Source: Dipetalonema caudispina (lineage: Eukaryota; Nematoda; Chromadorea; Rhabditida; Onchocercidae). Taken from it: a stretch of DNA of 64,000 bases. The position numbers were made by a program, and so were the translations under genes. The notes under the pieces are model-generated. The model was not told where the DNA came from. It did not search any database and saw nothing but the letters and a program-made list of their open reading frames with translations. Shown here piece after piece: positions 1 to 11,556 of this stretch. Location: NCBI GenBank assembly GCA_013365325.1, contig JABVXV010000066.1:186001-250000 (forward strand). Direction: 5' to 3'. Numbering within the stretch: the stretch's first letter is position 1; every line of letters begins with the position of its first letter.

Positions 1-2
1 AT

Positions 3-372
3 TTTGGCATGCACGATCGGGCTCATGCGGTCTGTATCCACCTCTTTACAACTGTAAAATACAATTTCACGCTAATGTTATTATGAAAAAAGGATGAATA
101 CTAATATGCACTTGTTCGCTGCAGCATATACTCCAACCCTTGCTTGAATAAATATCTTTTCAGGAAAGACCAGTGTTTGGGAAGATTCGTTTTATGTGTG
201 CGGATGGAATACGAAGAAAGTTCCGGAATCACATCGATGAGTATGTCACTATTAACTACAGACGTGCTGGTCGTACATTAGAACTAAGTAACCATACGCA
301 ATCAAAAGCGACGAAAGCTTCAGAAGATTTTGAGCCAAAAATGAAAAGAATATGTAGAACTTTGAAGAAATA
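3..372 (+). CDS. 3' end of an unrecognised gene, last exon 164-372
   Basis: The last exon begins after a good acceptor (ATCTTTTCAG, AG at 162-163) and runs open to TAA at 370-372. It encodes a basic tail of about 69 residues beginning ERPVFGKIRF and ending CRTLKK. An upstream exon could end at 51 before GTAAAA. Its frame 3 (FGMHDRAHAVCIHLFTT) joins in phase 0, but this link is inferred. The tail is rich in Arg and Lys with two Cys and no domain I recognise. The gene starts before the window. A candidate AATAAA lies near 905. I do not know the function; it is called coding because of the acceptor, the open frame and the balanced residue use compared with flanking AT-rich sequence. Confidence 0.55.
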
Positions 373-1234
373 ATTGTGGTTTGACAGTTTTTATTTTTTC
401 GGAAGATGTTATTGTTAGTATTGTTTTTACCCGGTCTTCTATTCTTTCAAAAGCAAATCTACCATTATCATACAAGTTTACAGTTTATTTTTTGACTCAT
501 AAAATTCCTTTCTCATGATTGCTATGGAATAACATGCTTAACTATATCAAAAATGCATTTGAAATCAGTGGTCTTGCGTTTGATAGCATATTTGCTTATA
601 CCTCAGATACCTCATCTCTCTGTAATTTAATTGCTCATGCAATGTATCTATCTCAGTATATTAACTTTTTGTGACCTGTTACTATTAGTAATCTCTCACC
701 ATTTAGTGACACTGTGTTTTGGTTAGAAAGTTTCGTCCTTTGTGTTATCCAGGCGTTTCCAGAATTTTTGACTCAGTTTTCTCCATTTTTATCTTCCATT
801 ATGGTTTTTTATTATTAGAAGTAACTTTTCTTTTTACGATCTCAGATTTCTTTTTCCTATTTATCTGATTTTTGCACTACTTGTGTTTTGTCTAGTTCAT
901 TTAATGAATAAAAACTAAAATTTACGGTCAGTGCAAGATTAAATACAGTCAAATCAAGTTGCTTATGTTCATCTTATTTCCACCGAATTGTTCATTCAGT
1001 ATTTAATGGTTGATTTCTAAGATTTGTTTGTAATTGGTCGGCCGAAAATGATCGCGAGCTGAAGATGTCGAAAAAGTACTTTGAGAAAGAAAATTTAATT
1101 TTTTAAAATCTTGTTCTCATACATATGGTGCATTTCGCGGTAGAATTGTCAGCTTTAATTTCTTCAATGCTTAACATACAGAATGTGAAGTGGTGATCTT
1201 TAAGAAGTCGGAAGAAATGATTTTATTTTGAGTT
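373..1234. other. Intergenic spacer, AT-rich
   Basis: No convincing exon on either strand. Presumably the 3' UTR of the preceding gene and the 5' flank of the next one. Confidence 0.5.
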
Positions 1235-1909
1235 ATGTCCGAACGTCATCGTGAACCACATGTTGTAAATGTTGACGAATCACGACGAGTATCATATCTC
1301 AAGCCTAGATCAAGAATAAGCACTTCTTGGGATAGGTTGCTATACAATGTGCGTTATGTAAGTCGACATTGGAAAGATCGATTAATTGTGAAAGCTGCTG
1401 CTGTTGTAGTTGTTTATACCGTTGGGTTTGTTTCTTACTTTATTGGAGCAAGAGGATTTCGATTTTTCAGCAGTGTAGTGCTTCATTTATTAGTCTTATT
1501 TCTTTGCATTTGTTTCGAAAAATTCATTTTTCCTGTTGTCAACTCCTTTTTTTTAGTGTAAAAAGGATTGGGATTTAAAACCTTTGTTGTTTTTTTTTTT
1601 TAAATATATTTAAAAATGGCTTTCAATGTTCATGTAGCCTTTTGCTCTATGAAGATTTCCTTGAAACTTTTACAAAGTTATTCTAAAATTGATTATAGGT
1701 TATATGCTTTCATTAAGAAGAGCTATGGCAGTGAACATCCGCTGAATCGTTATCAGTGGAGAAAAATGAAGAGGAATGGTCAATTAAGCGAGGAAATGAT
1801 GCATAAAGAAGAAGTCATTCAAAATTACATGAAAACACGACTTAATAGGGTGTATGAGAAAGAACCAGTTTATTCCGTACGAAGGCAGGGTCCACCTGGA
1901 GGGATATGA
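1235..1909 (+). CDS. Small single-pass membrane protein, two exons, about 133 aa
   Basis: Exon 1 is 1235-1425 and exon 2 is 1699-1909. The donor is GTTTGT at 1426 and the acceptor AG is at 1697-1698 after GATTAT. The phase closes (191 + 211 nt = 134 codons with the stop). Removing the intron builds one continuous hydrophobic segment, VKAAAVVVVYTVGLYAFIKK, at about residues 52-71; this supports the junction. The N-terminal 50 residues are basic and polar. The C-terminal 60 residues are strongly charged and probably helical, ending QGPPGGI. No signal peptide is visible, so this may be a signal-anchored protein or a small mitochondrial inner-membrane protein; that is inference. Reading through exon 1 also stays open to 1561, giving a hydrophobic tail that I take to be intron. 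I do not recognise the family. Confidence 0.65.
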
Positions 1910-2887
1910 ATTCTCGAATTCAGAATTCAAATAATTCTTTAGTCAATTTGACAAAAGCAGGTAGCTTCAAGGAAAGTTATGTTTAAATAAGGATTTTTTA
2001 CCACCTATACGAATTCATCTTTCCAGATGAGACTTTCTGAAAATGCAGTTCATGGATCTCATGATTCTTCTCTAGCAGTAAAATCCAGGAGGACACAGAA
2101 GTTTCATGAACTTTTGCTCGATCTGATTCAGGATCCATTCAATCTATAATCCTTGAATTTACTTTAAAATATAATTTCAGAAATTACACGAGAATTTCAA
2201 TTTTCTGAGAAATTCTCATATATTGCCGCTGAAGTAGACAGTCTCCGTCAGCTTAGGAAAATGTATTCCATTTGCCAGTGCTTATTTTGATGATAGGAAG
2301 ATAGATCATTTTCTCTTTTACTCATGTAATTCCCGTTTTTATTTTTGTTTCGTTCATTGTAATTGCTTTGGCTGTGTTATGCTTTAAATTGAAATTCCAT
2401 CTTACTTAGCTTACTTACTAGATAATTACTCCAATTACTTTGGTAAAAGAAGTTTAATCTATTAATTTAATTCATAGAAAATGTTTTGATATATTCCAAA
2501 TTCTACTTTAAATTACTGGTAACGCAAATTGACTAAAACCACAAGAAAAAAACTATTGGTACACAGCGTTTGAAATGTGAACTTGAAATCGAGAAGTGAA
2601 TTCTTCAAGTTTCACTGCTTTATTTAGTTCCTTTTTCCATAAGGAATTAATTTGTTCTTTTGTTATTATGCTTCTTTCATTTATTCATTGGAAGTTGAGG
2701 ATTCAACTAACCAAATTATTAAGTGCTAGAAACAAGTGCAGTAAATTAGGACGGATCGACCAAAAATATTGGACCGAAATGGATAAAAGTGGATGTGGTT
2801 CTCCAATTTGTTGGGGTTGATCTTTAAAAACTGAACTTTTTTTTCATAGAATTGAGATGTCAATTTATTTTTAGGCAGAAATAGCAT
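1910..2887. other. Spacer between convergent genes
   Basis: Probable 3' UTRs of the + strand gene ending at 1909 and the - strand gene ending at 2888. A 74-codon open frame at 2596-2820 has no splice signals or family resemblance and was not called. Confidence 0.4.
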
Positions 2888-3972
2888 TTATCGAATTCTC
2901 CAGAAATCATCGGCAGGTGATAATCTTTTCGAATAAATATAAGATGAGAAGATATGATTCTCATCAGCTGGAACAACTGTCCTGCAGTCACTCTTCAGTG
3001 CTTTAAATTCATCTTCCACGAAACGGAATTCAGGATTGAAATAAGACCATGTATATTTTAAATAACTGTCATTAGCACTTCGTCGTCGTGGAAGAGCGGC
3101 AGATTTCCAAAAATTTCGTCTTTTGGAAATATTCAAAATTTTACAGTCAAGTCCTGTTAATCATATTGTGACAAGAGCTCTAGCGAGTTCGAGTTTTCTT
3201 CGTTATTCATTAAGTGAACACCAATCTAGTCAAAGAGATATTTTAATTTCTCATCTTTACCACTTAACATTGTCATGCTATTAGTTCAAATGTTCTTTAG
3301 GATTCATTCTATTGGTTAACCGAGAATTTGGTAGTTATTAGATGATTGTAAGAAATAAAGTTGAACCATCTATTGCAAGTGCTGATAAACAGTAAATGAA
3401 AACCTTAGAGGTGCTGATAGGATTAATTTGTGTTCAATCAGTTCATTAGCAGCATTTTGTACGATATTGGGTGCGATGGCTCGGTCGTTCGCTCGTTGTA
3501 CGCGGGCGGAATAAGTTGATAATCCGAGAGGATATCCCTGGATTGGGCTTCTTTTAAATTTGCAACAAATATCATTTAATCGGTTCGCATTTATAAGTAG
3601 CTCATACTGAACTGTATTTTGCAATAAACTTTGCAAAGATTTCTTAAATTAATATATTTCAAACCTCGTTTACTTCTGCTTCGTGCTTGAAATTTGACTT
3701 TTTCGTGTTTAGTAACCAAGCACCTGGAATTTTTGAACAGTGAATTAATTCATTGGGTTTAAAATTTCATTCATATTCCTTCATATTTACTTGATGTTCT
3801 GACTTATCTGCTACATCCCCATAGGAAGGTGTCTTCCAAATCGACAACAATTTCTTCGCAACATTTCGCTCCTTGTTCTCGACATTCGCGTTTTGAAATA
3901 TTGTTACAGGTTGTTCCATGTGCCCAGCAATATTTTTCACCTTGTAATTCGCATTGGTTTTTTCGCCTTTGT
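2888..3972 (-). CDS. Cysteine-rich protein gene, 5' end incomplete
   Basis: Three phase-compatible exons on the minus strand: 3972-3815, 3611-3404 and 3119-2888 (TAA at 2890-2888). Acceptors are CTACCAG, AATACAG and TCCAAAAG; donors are GTAGCA and GTTTTC. The first exon carries a tight cysteine array (CELQGEKYCWAHGTTC, then CREQGAKCC). The second adds DICCKF and the last is basic and tyrosine-rich (PRRRSANDSYLKY) ending DDFWRIR. Closely spaced cysteines, including CC pairs, suggest disulphides and secretion. A possible signal-peptide exon lies upstream at 4598-4548, but a phase-correct link is missing. If the first exon does not splice at 3815 it stops just downstream after FLWGCSR. The family is not recognised; a small inhibitor-like or neuropeptide-like product is only one possibility. 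Confidence 0.45.
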
Positions 3973-4440
3973 CTGGTAGCCAGAATTGAGAAAGTAATTA
4001 AGACTTATTTATCGTACAATTGAATCGTTACTTCGTTTTTAAATTCATAACAAACGTCGATTAAGTATCCGAAAAGTTTCGAGATTGGTATGGACTTGGC
4101 TCCCTCAGCATTCTTAAATTGTATTTAATTTGACATTAATTTCCCCTATAATTTTACTTTAACTTTCACGGATTTGAACAGAAAAGTTTGTAATATAAGA
4201 AGCTAGAACTTATAAATTTTAAGCATCTGAAGTTAAAGCTATAAAAAAGAAGCTACACTTGCTCATCCGGTTATTAAAGTCAAAGAAAATTCACAGAATT
4301 CCAAAATTTTCAAAATTAAAACTGACGTAATTAAAATTCGCAGTTCATACGGGAAATATATTATCTAAAAAAGCATGATTTCTTAACAAGTTTTCCACTT
4401 TGATTGCTGTCTTCCCGGGCTCTTCTTTTTCGAATGTTAC

Positions 4441-4598
4441 CTTTTTTTCTTGAATATCATTCTTTAGCTTTGAGTCCTTCTGGATTTCGTGAAATTCATG
4501 TCGGTTTTGGTAAATCTGAGAAGATACTTCATCCTGCCTTAAATCACGCCAAGTATATAGAGAATTATAAAGTAGACAACAAATGCAGAAATCTTCAT
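4441..4598 (-). CDS. Candidate 5' exons with a signal peptide
   Basis: ATG at 4598 opens MKISAFVVYFIILYILG, a textbook signal-peptide-like sequence, followed at 4547 by GTGATT. In another frame, 4515-4441 lies between the acceptor TATCTTCTCAG and the strong donor AAG|GTAACA and encodes 25 charged residues (IYQNRHEFHEIQKDSK and onward). Both could be the start of the cysteine-rich gene below. However, the intron between them would be only 32 nt, and the second piece does not meet the 3972 exon in phase, so at least one exon or boundary is missing or wrong. Confidence 0.3.
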
Positions 4599-4619
4599 TA
4601 AACTTCAAAAATCGATTTC

Positions 4620-5882
4620 GTCGTCAGAACAATTAAGATTTACCGGATTCTATGACTTCTGCTGATTCCAAAAAAAAAAAAAAACTGCTGTATTTTTGTT
4701 TCGAAAAAATCATCAGTCGTGAAAGTACAAATTTCATGGCAAATGCACGCCTTATCCTCAACGATAGATGTTTTACATCAAAGAATTCAAAACTTGAAAT
4801 TCAAAAGTGATCAATTTTAGAAAATATAGTTATAGTTTAGTGATTGAAAAAAAGATTTGTATATGATAACTAGAATTAAATTCACTTGAACAAAACATCA
4901 GCATCATAAGAAGTGATTGTGCAACGTCGTCGGTTGAATCGCTGTACCTGATGGTGATTACGCGACAGTGATGATGAACGACGTTTTGTTGAATTATCAA
5001 AACTAGTATTGGAGATATTCATAAGAGCAAAATAGAAAGCCATCGTTTTCTAGGAATCTCCCCAAATAACACCAAAAATATGAAGAGCGGGACAATTGGA
5101 ATGGTTAGCTGCTCTCGACTTCACTGCTCTCACGTCACTCTCGAGGGAATATACCATGCCTCAGCTTCTTCCTTCTATAGCTCTTAATCTTCTTTACATA
5201 ATATTACTTCCCTTAAAGGAACTCTTTCAAGTACAACATCCCCGTGTTGATAATTCAACTCTTCCCTATAATTCAAAAGACAATTAGAGCCATATATTTT
5301 TGGAAAAAAACATAATCTAACCATCTACGAAATTGAATAAGAAAAAAAAAGTCTAAATTAAGTTCTAAAAAAAGAAGGAAGTATACTAATAAAACTAATT
5401 GAGCACTTACACTATCCCACTTATACTATCTTTCCAAACATTGATAAACTTTCTTGTCGCCTATATTGTCACAAGTCTTTTATGCACGCGCATTTAACCT
5501 TGCTTTTTTTTCTTTGTTTTAGTCCAGTATCATATCTTTCTTTAACAAGTTGGACTATGAAATCTTAAAGCAAAGTTAAGCGATTTCCTTGAATATCACC
5601 TGTAATATAACACGGTTGAATTTTGTTTAGAACGAAGAAGTATGACGGCACTATACCCTCAATTTCAAACTGAATTCAAAATACATCCATTATATTGCAT
5701 GTAAATTGAGATGTGTCCCCTCCTTATTATTAATGGATTTGTTATTTACTTTATCCATATTTAACTAAACTATTTCTTTGATCATGCAATGAACCATTGT
5801 ACTGCACTTTTACAATTATTTATCAAAAATTAAGAAAAAAACATAAAAACACCGGAACATAAAGATGAGGTAATAATGTTAT
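4620..5882. other. Intergenic AT-rich spacer
   Basis: No exon supported. It contains A/T homopolymers and the 5' flank of the - strand cysteine-rich gene. Confidence 0.4.
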
Positions 5883-5888
5883 TTTATT
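5883..5888 (-). terminator. Poly(A) signal of the TCP11-like gene
   Basis: TTTATT on the plus strand reads AATAAA on the minus strand, 15 nt beyond the TAA at 5905-5903. Confidence 0.5.
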
Positions 5889-5902
5889 ACCAGTGAAAGC
5901 AT

Positions 5903-8900
5903 TTAGTTATTCATCAGTCTTTTAATTAACTGGCCATAATATGGACCGAAAGTTTCTCTGTTATGATTCACAATACGTACGAAACGTGCAGTAAGGGTTG
6001 AAAGTTCTGAATGTATCATCGATAAACCGGGTGGAAATCGCTGCTGATAGAATGGTACTCGATTTGAGGTTATCGAAAGAATGAAGTTATACATTCTGTC
6101 GCCTAAAACAATGAGCTTTCAGCTTCAAGAAAATGTAAGGGACAATGGAAATCAGAAATCACGGAGAGTACTGGCCTTGAAAATAAAACTGAAATCGAAA
6201 TTTAAGAATACAAAATTAAATCCGAAACTTACGGATAAGCTTCCGGACATGATTTGCGTGATCCCTAATTTGCAAAATTTGTTCCTTCAGTTCAGCGGAC
6301 CTTTCCTTAGTCCAGCTAATGCTTAGTGTTTTGCAATATTTCGATATTCTGTCATTACAAAGAACAGATACTGCTTCAAGGCGATCCATTACATTACTAA
6401 AACATTTTGAAGTTGTACGATCTTGGGATTTCCATAAATAAAAACCAAATTTTCAGAAAGAAATGAGGACATTAAGGTTAACCTTTTATCGATATCATTA
6501 GTAATAACGATCACGTCATTTTTCAAATTTGTTTTGAAATCTTTAACTTGGGCTACATCCTTTCCAGCAAGATTGCAAGAAACTAGTACACAACTAGTAC
6601 ATATGATTAACTGTAAATATTTCGTAGCTATAGTCTCCAGTCGTAAACGATCAATCTAAAAAACACCAAAGTGGACCAAATACTATAATAATGAAGGGCA
6701 GAGGAATTCATTACTCTTTACAAATAGTTGGAAGTGTTCATATAATCACTAAGACATCAAATTTACCAATTATAAAACCAAAATTATTTGCTTGATAAAA
6801 TTGCGATTATTGAAATTGATAAGTAAAGCGATATATATATATATATTTCATCATTTGAAAATTGCCATAATTTATTTAGTCTAAAAAACCGATAATAAAA
6901 CCAAAACGATTAATTGCAGAATTATAAGAAGATTTAATGTGAGAAGATATTTTGAATATTATCATTGACAAATAAAGTTTTGATATGCTTTTCTTGATTT
7001 TTTTTTTTTAAACAAATAACTTCGAGGATATCCTTTATCGTTCGCTTTATTATTTAATTTGTATTTTTACATATCGAATTTATGATTATGAAGGCTTCGA
7101 ATCTCAACTGTTTGTTTTGTATAACGCCTTTGCTTTCTGACAAAACCAACGTTCAATTTTCACAACGCTTCAAGCAAACTATATTAATTAAATAACGAAC
7201 TGGGTAAAAAGGGAACGATACCTTGAGAGTTTCGGGATAGGCATTCTGTAAATCCCATTCTAATAGTTCCATATACGCACTACTTATTATGCCACTTACT
7301 TCGCTGTTATTCAAGTCCTGTAAAACTGAGCTGATAAGTTGTCTAACAAATCACAGCTCAAACCTGCGGAGAGTGAAAAAGAAAAAAAAAAAACTGCATA
7401 AGCGGGAAATTTGAGATGAAATGCAAGATTTACTTCAAAACTTTTCTTAGCTGATGGTCCATCTGTACTGCCTACACTTATATGTCTACACAACCACTCC
7501 ATCGTTGCCATTTCCAGTTCTAAAATTACAAGAATTATATCTGAGAGTAATGGATGGAAAATCATTAATCACCTTAACACTTGTGAATTTCTATGCGCTT
7601 ATGGAAGTAAGGAACAATTAGAATTGGTCAAAATTTAAGTAGTACAACTTTTTTCTTCCTGCATGTTTCGAAGAAAAAAACTTGGTGGTAGGTAATTCAG
7701 CAGACCTGGATTTTTGTCCAGAAGCTTCATAAATTGCGACCTTTCGTATTCAGCTGAATGCTCCTCAACAATAGATCGATTAATTTGCACAAAAAAGTTA
7801 GCCATATCCAATTTCATTAAATCCAAAAGTTCACATACACCTCTGCAAAATTCCATTCACATCATGACATTTGTTCACCCCAGTTAGTATCATGCGAATA
7901 TTTTAAAAATGAACTTGCCTCAACATATCTACATTATCAGTCTTCTTACGTAGATCATTTACCAACTTGTCTCTTGCTGGTGCACAGAGTCTGCTCAAGA
8001 GCTCGATAATATTTTCAAATAACTGACGTACGTCCAAGCACTTATTTTCGGCTTGCTGTCTTAATAAATCAATATCCAACATGCATTCTACTTCAGAACG
8101 TAAACGAACGTGCTGCCGCGTCAACAGATCTAATATCATCTGTAAGGTAAGAAATAAAAAACAACCAAAGATTATAAAAGTTGCAATTTAAACAATCACA
8201 TTTCAAATAAGTGCACAGATTTTTAATTTGACGGTTTGCTACCAGTAGTAATCTTTTTGGCTTTGGAACAGATTGTGAGGTTTGTAAACATTGAGTCAGG
8301 AAAGTATCCTAAGATTTATCCTAACATTGTCCTATAATTAATGGGATAAATACTTTTAGTATTCATTTTTAATAACGCGTTTCTTTCTTTTTTTTGCTTT
8401 CCATACACCGAGTACGTCTAAATAAAACTTTCATATAAGAGCAAAGATAACAGCTAAACATATCAAAATAACCTTTTTGATATCATCAAGCAAAATCAGA
8501 GCGTAAGAATAGTCTGGCGGAACCCGAGCAAGGTCTTCACGCAATTTATCCCAGTAAGCTTTTTTCATGCAATCTTCCACCGCTTGCTCTACTAGATCCG
8601 CTGAGTTTCTCTCGATAACAAACTCGGGATTAACTGCAATTTCATGTACCAGTGCCATATTCTCCAGTGCTACTGACATCTTCATTAATTCATCCATACT
8701 CACAAATTTGGCTGGTGAAGCACCTGCAAAAGAATGCACTCGACAACCAGATTTTATGAGAAAAGTATAACGATCCATCCTCTTCCTTTTTCTTAAAAAT
8801 AAGTACCAAACTGTTCCCAACTTGACTTTGACTTATGCATTAAGAGTAGTTCGAAAGACAAATTTAGACTTTAATTTCCAGGTTTCATAAGGAAATCAAC

Positions 8901-9215
8901 TTCTTTTTCAGTTGCTCATAATGAGAGAAATCTCTGAGCAGTTCAAAAATTTCCTTTTTTTCTCTCTGTCTAAAATGAATAGCCTTCGACATTAAGGACT
9001 AGTTTTGTTAAAAATCATCGTAACGACTTACCAGCCACCCATGTGGGTAAATTAGCAGTGTTGGTAATCGGAATGTTAAGACCGCTTCTTTTCCGCTTAG
9101 TAGTGGTACCAGTAGAGTTGGATGCATCTTCTGGTAGAACAATAGATTCTATTTTTGAATCATTGTTTGCAGAATTATTATTTTCAACTTCCTCCCCTTC
9201 ATCCTCACTTGACAT
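5903..9215 (-). CDS. TCP11L1: T-complex protein 11-like (TCP11L1 family), nine exons, 503 aa
   Basis: Exons (descending): 9215-9032, 8723-8473, 8139-7919, 7842-7706, 7519-7434, 7317-7222, 6655-6483, 6396-6233, 6102-5903. All phases close and total 504 codons with the stop, matching the roughly 509 aa of vertebrate TCP11L1. Residues 1-61 are an acidic then basic linker (MSSEDEGEEVENN, TKRKRSG). The TCP11 domain follows, with diagnostic stretches WDKLREDLARVPPDYSYAL, LLRQQAENKCLDVRQL, LSRLCAPARDKLVNDL and LLDLMKLDMANF, then SAEYERSQFMKLLDKNP. The C-terminal half is helical and less conserved. Family members are cytosolic or cytoskeleton-associated with poorly defined biochemical roles, linked in mammals to sperm function and cAMP signalling; a similar role here is inference. 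The intron after 7919 needs a GC donor. ATG 9215 was chosen because a TTTTCAG acceptor lies 26 nt upstream. Confidence 0.93.
7843..7918 (-). other. GC-AG intron in the TCP11-like gene
   Basis: The exon ends TTGAG and the intron starts GCAAGT, ending TTTTGCAG. Only this junction keeps phase (AG + A gives Arg) and yields DMLRGVCELLDLMK, which aligns with the family. The nearby GT (GTTCAT) breaks the frame. Confidence 0.85.
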
Positions 9216-9240
9216 TCTTCTAGAAATCCTTCGAGGAGTT

Positions 9241-9246
9241 CCTGAA
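9241..9246 (-). promoter_or_regulatory. Probable SL trans-splice acceptor of the TCP11-like mRNA
   Basis: On the minus strand GGGTTTGTTTTCAG ends at 9242, leaving a 26-nt leader before ATG 9215. This is typical of nematode spliced-leader addition, though an upstream non-coding cis exon is also possible. Confidence 0.5.
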
Positions 9247-9725
9247 AACAAACCCATAATTTCTGGTAAAAGTCTCATTTTTTAAGGAACAGTTTCACAT
9301 ATACAGTTTAAAGAGAACTGTATAACATTATCAGGTTTCACACGGTCAAGAGTTGAGAGTATCAAATGGAAATCCGAGAAAGAACAAAAGTGATGAAGGT
9401 AATTATAAAAATGAACTAGAATAAGAGAGAAAAAATATTTGAGAAGACTATCACAGATTCACAGTTGGTGGGGCTCTGGTGAGGGTTAACTGATCAATCC
9501 AGAGGAAAGTCATACATATTTGAAAGCTGTCTTTATCGTTTCCTGAACTTCCTTCATTTATACTGTATTCAGATTAAATAGCGACAAATAAAAGTAAGGT
9601 ATGACGGATGCAACGAGAAAATTTAATAAAATATACGATTCTCGGATTGTTTATGAGTAAGATATTTCGAATCACCTTTCTATCAAGTTATTCTCATTCT
9701 TGATAAGTTTCAAAATATCTCCGCC

Positions 9726-9971
9726 TTACATTACCATCATAAAAAATATCCAGAATATCTCATCATCAAATCCCTCCCGTACTCTCTGCAATACCTTATC
9801 ATCATTTTCCATTTGGCTTCCTAATTTGATGGGATGGGACGCGTTAAAGTTTTGAGAATGAGGGAATGAGAGATGATAGGAGGTTGATTTGTGAAGCGGT
9901 TCGTAGAGTTGGGGTATTTTTAGAAGATCAGCTGGCTGGACTAATTTGATTGTTGAATTGATAAGAGACAT
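9726..9971 (-). CDS. Possible 81-codon gene, unrecognised
   Basis: A single open frame from ATG 9971 encodes 81 residues (start MSLINSTIKLVQPADLLKIP, later SQMENDDKVLQRVREGFDDE). Composition is balanced with few runs, unlike the AT-rich noise around it. On the minus strand a TTCTTACTTCAG acceptor lies about 30 nt upstream of the ATG, which could be a trans-splice site. No signal peptide or family is recognised. It ends FWIFFMMVM, and a donor-like GTAATG near the end means it could continue into another exon that I could not find. The start is 56 nt from the GOT1 ATG on the other strand, so one of the two 5' ends must lie in very tight space. Confidence 0.35.
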   Translation of the reverse strand: MSLINSTIKLVQPADLLKIPQLYEPLHKSTSYHLSFPHSQNFNASHPIKLGSQMENDDKVLQRVREGFDDEIFWIFFMMVM

Positions 9972-10026
9972 TTATCTCTTGTCATACTGAGGGACTGAAG
10001 TAAGAAGGTTGGTCGTCCCAGCAGTA

Positions 10027-11556
10027 ATGAATTTTGAATTGAGCAGCACGAAACGTACGTTTGTATATTCTTTTAATCTTGCTTTTTGTATTTTTTTTTA
10101 TTTTAATGGTTCCATAATCTGTTGACGATGACGTTGACAGATAACCTTTTCACGCTAAACTTCAGATATAATGTATCAATGCTGCCTTTCAAAATTATGA
10201 CATCAATGGCTAGTTTTGTATTTGAGAAGTCATGAAATTTGAAAGGCGCAGACTTGTGGAACAGTAGTCCATTATGGCTACTTATCCTAATTTAATCATA
10301 TGCAACAGGAAGGGTACTTAATATTTTGCTAGTGAATACCATAAAATGTAATATCCATATAAATCCATAGTTAACCTTCTCCATTTTCTTGGTCGTTCAC
10401 CTCTCAATTGTTGAGCCAGTAATTTCAGAAATTGGTATTGGATTGACATTATTCGGCGTCACATTTTTCACACTTGGTATTATTCTTTTTTTGGATGGAG
10501 CACTACTTGCTATTGGAAATGTTAGTTCAGTTATTTCGGATCATTTCCTTGAAGCATAAGAGCTCAGTATGTTTAGTTTACTTTGTTATTTCATTTCAGC
10601 TGTTATTTATAAGCGGGTTAGTATTGGTGATAGGAATCCAGCGGACGGTGGCATTTTTTTTTCAAAGGCATAAAGTCAAGGCATCTTCATTATTTCTCGG
10701 TGGCATTATCGTTGTATTAATTGGTTGGCCGTTGTTGGGAATCGTTGCCGAAATTTGGGGCTTCTTTCTTTTGTTTGGGCAAGTTTCTTTTTTTGGCAGT
10801 TTTCCATTCAATTTCTTATAAAATCGATCTCCATCCATTTACTTCATGAATGTTATTAAGATTCAAATTTTATTTCTCATCAAATTTTATATGCATATGT
10901 TTCATTCTAGATTTTTCCTAGAATAGATTCACATGCCCAAAACTTATGCAAAGTATTCGGAACTAAGCATGTTGCATCTATAGCTCTGAAACTGCAGGAT
11001 CCCTTTGTACATTAGTGGTCTTTCTTATATCTTCTTCACTTTATATACTAAAACCGAAAATATACCTCATCTTGTGTTTTCGCTTTTTTAATAATAGATC
11101 GGAAGTACTTTGTATGTTGCATTCTCAAATCGTTTCATACATCGATTTTCTCTATCCGAAATATAAATATATTAATGCTGATTTCAGTGGTTTTTTGCCG
11201 GTTGCTACAAATTTTCTTCGACAACTTCCTGTTATTGGTAGTCTTTTATGTTTACCAGGAATATCACAGGTAACTTGCCTTTCTCTTCTTTTTCCTAGAA
11301 TAACTGAACAGTTTTAATTTCATCAGTTGCGTTAAAAAATATAACCATGTGTTCCTGATTTTGTCCGCGATTACGAAATCAGGGTATGAAATTTCATATA
11401 TGTTTACTGATTTAAGACCTTTGTCTTTAATTTTTACTCTTAATTAACAATCGTGACTGTAAGTTGAGGCGCATCCAGAAAGGTGTTTTCATTATATCAA
11501 GTAAGCGTTTGCAGATTTTGGATCGTTTAGCACCTGAAAGTCGGTATCCAGTTTAG
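10027..11556 (+). CDS. GOLT1: Golgi transport protein GOT1, five exons, 140 aa
   Basis: Exons: 10027-10054, 10429-10520, 10600-10778, 11188-11269, 11515-11556; 423 nt, all in phase. GOT1 is a conserved four-pass membrane protein of ER-derived vesicles and early Golgi that assists vesicle traffic and fusion. Visible signatures are [62 protein letters not shown], and [15 protein letters not shown]. These match human GOT1B (138 aa) nearly segment for segment. Both termini are short and hydrophilic; the C-terminus is [12 protein letters not shown]. The first exon is only 9 codons and was chosen because it supplies the one base needed by exon 2 and aligns with the family N-terminus, so it is the least certain part. 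The third intron uses a GC donor. Confidence 0.94.
10779..11187 (+). other. GC-AG intron in GOT1
   Basis: Exon 3 ends TTTGG and the intron begins GCAAGT, ending GATTTCAG. The join gives LLFGGFLPV, matching the family LLFRGFFPV. The nearest GT (GTTTCT, 5 nt downstream) is out of phase. Confidence 0.88.

Noticed and set aside
1369..1578. Alternative + frame overlapping the small membrane protein gene
   Set aside because: Out-of-frame shadow; the spliced model gives a clean membrane helix and charged tail.
7903..7918. GT donor (CAA|GTTCAT) for the third TCP11-like intron
   Set aside because: Breaks phase with the next exon; the GC donor restores family alignment.
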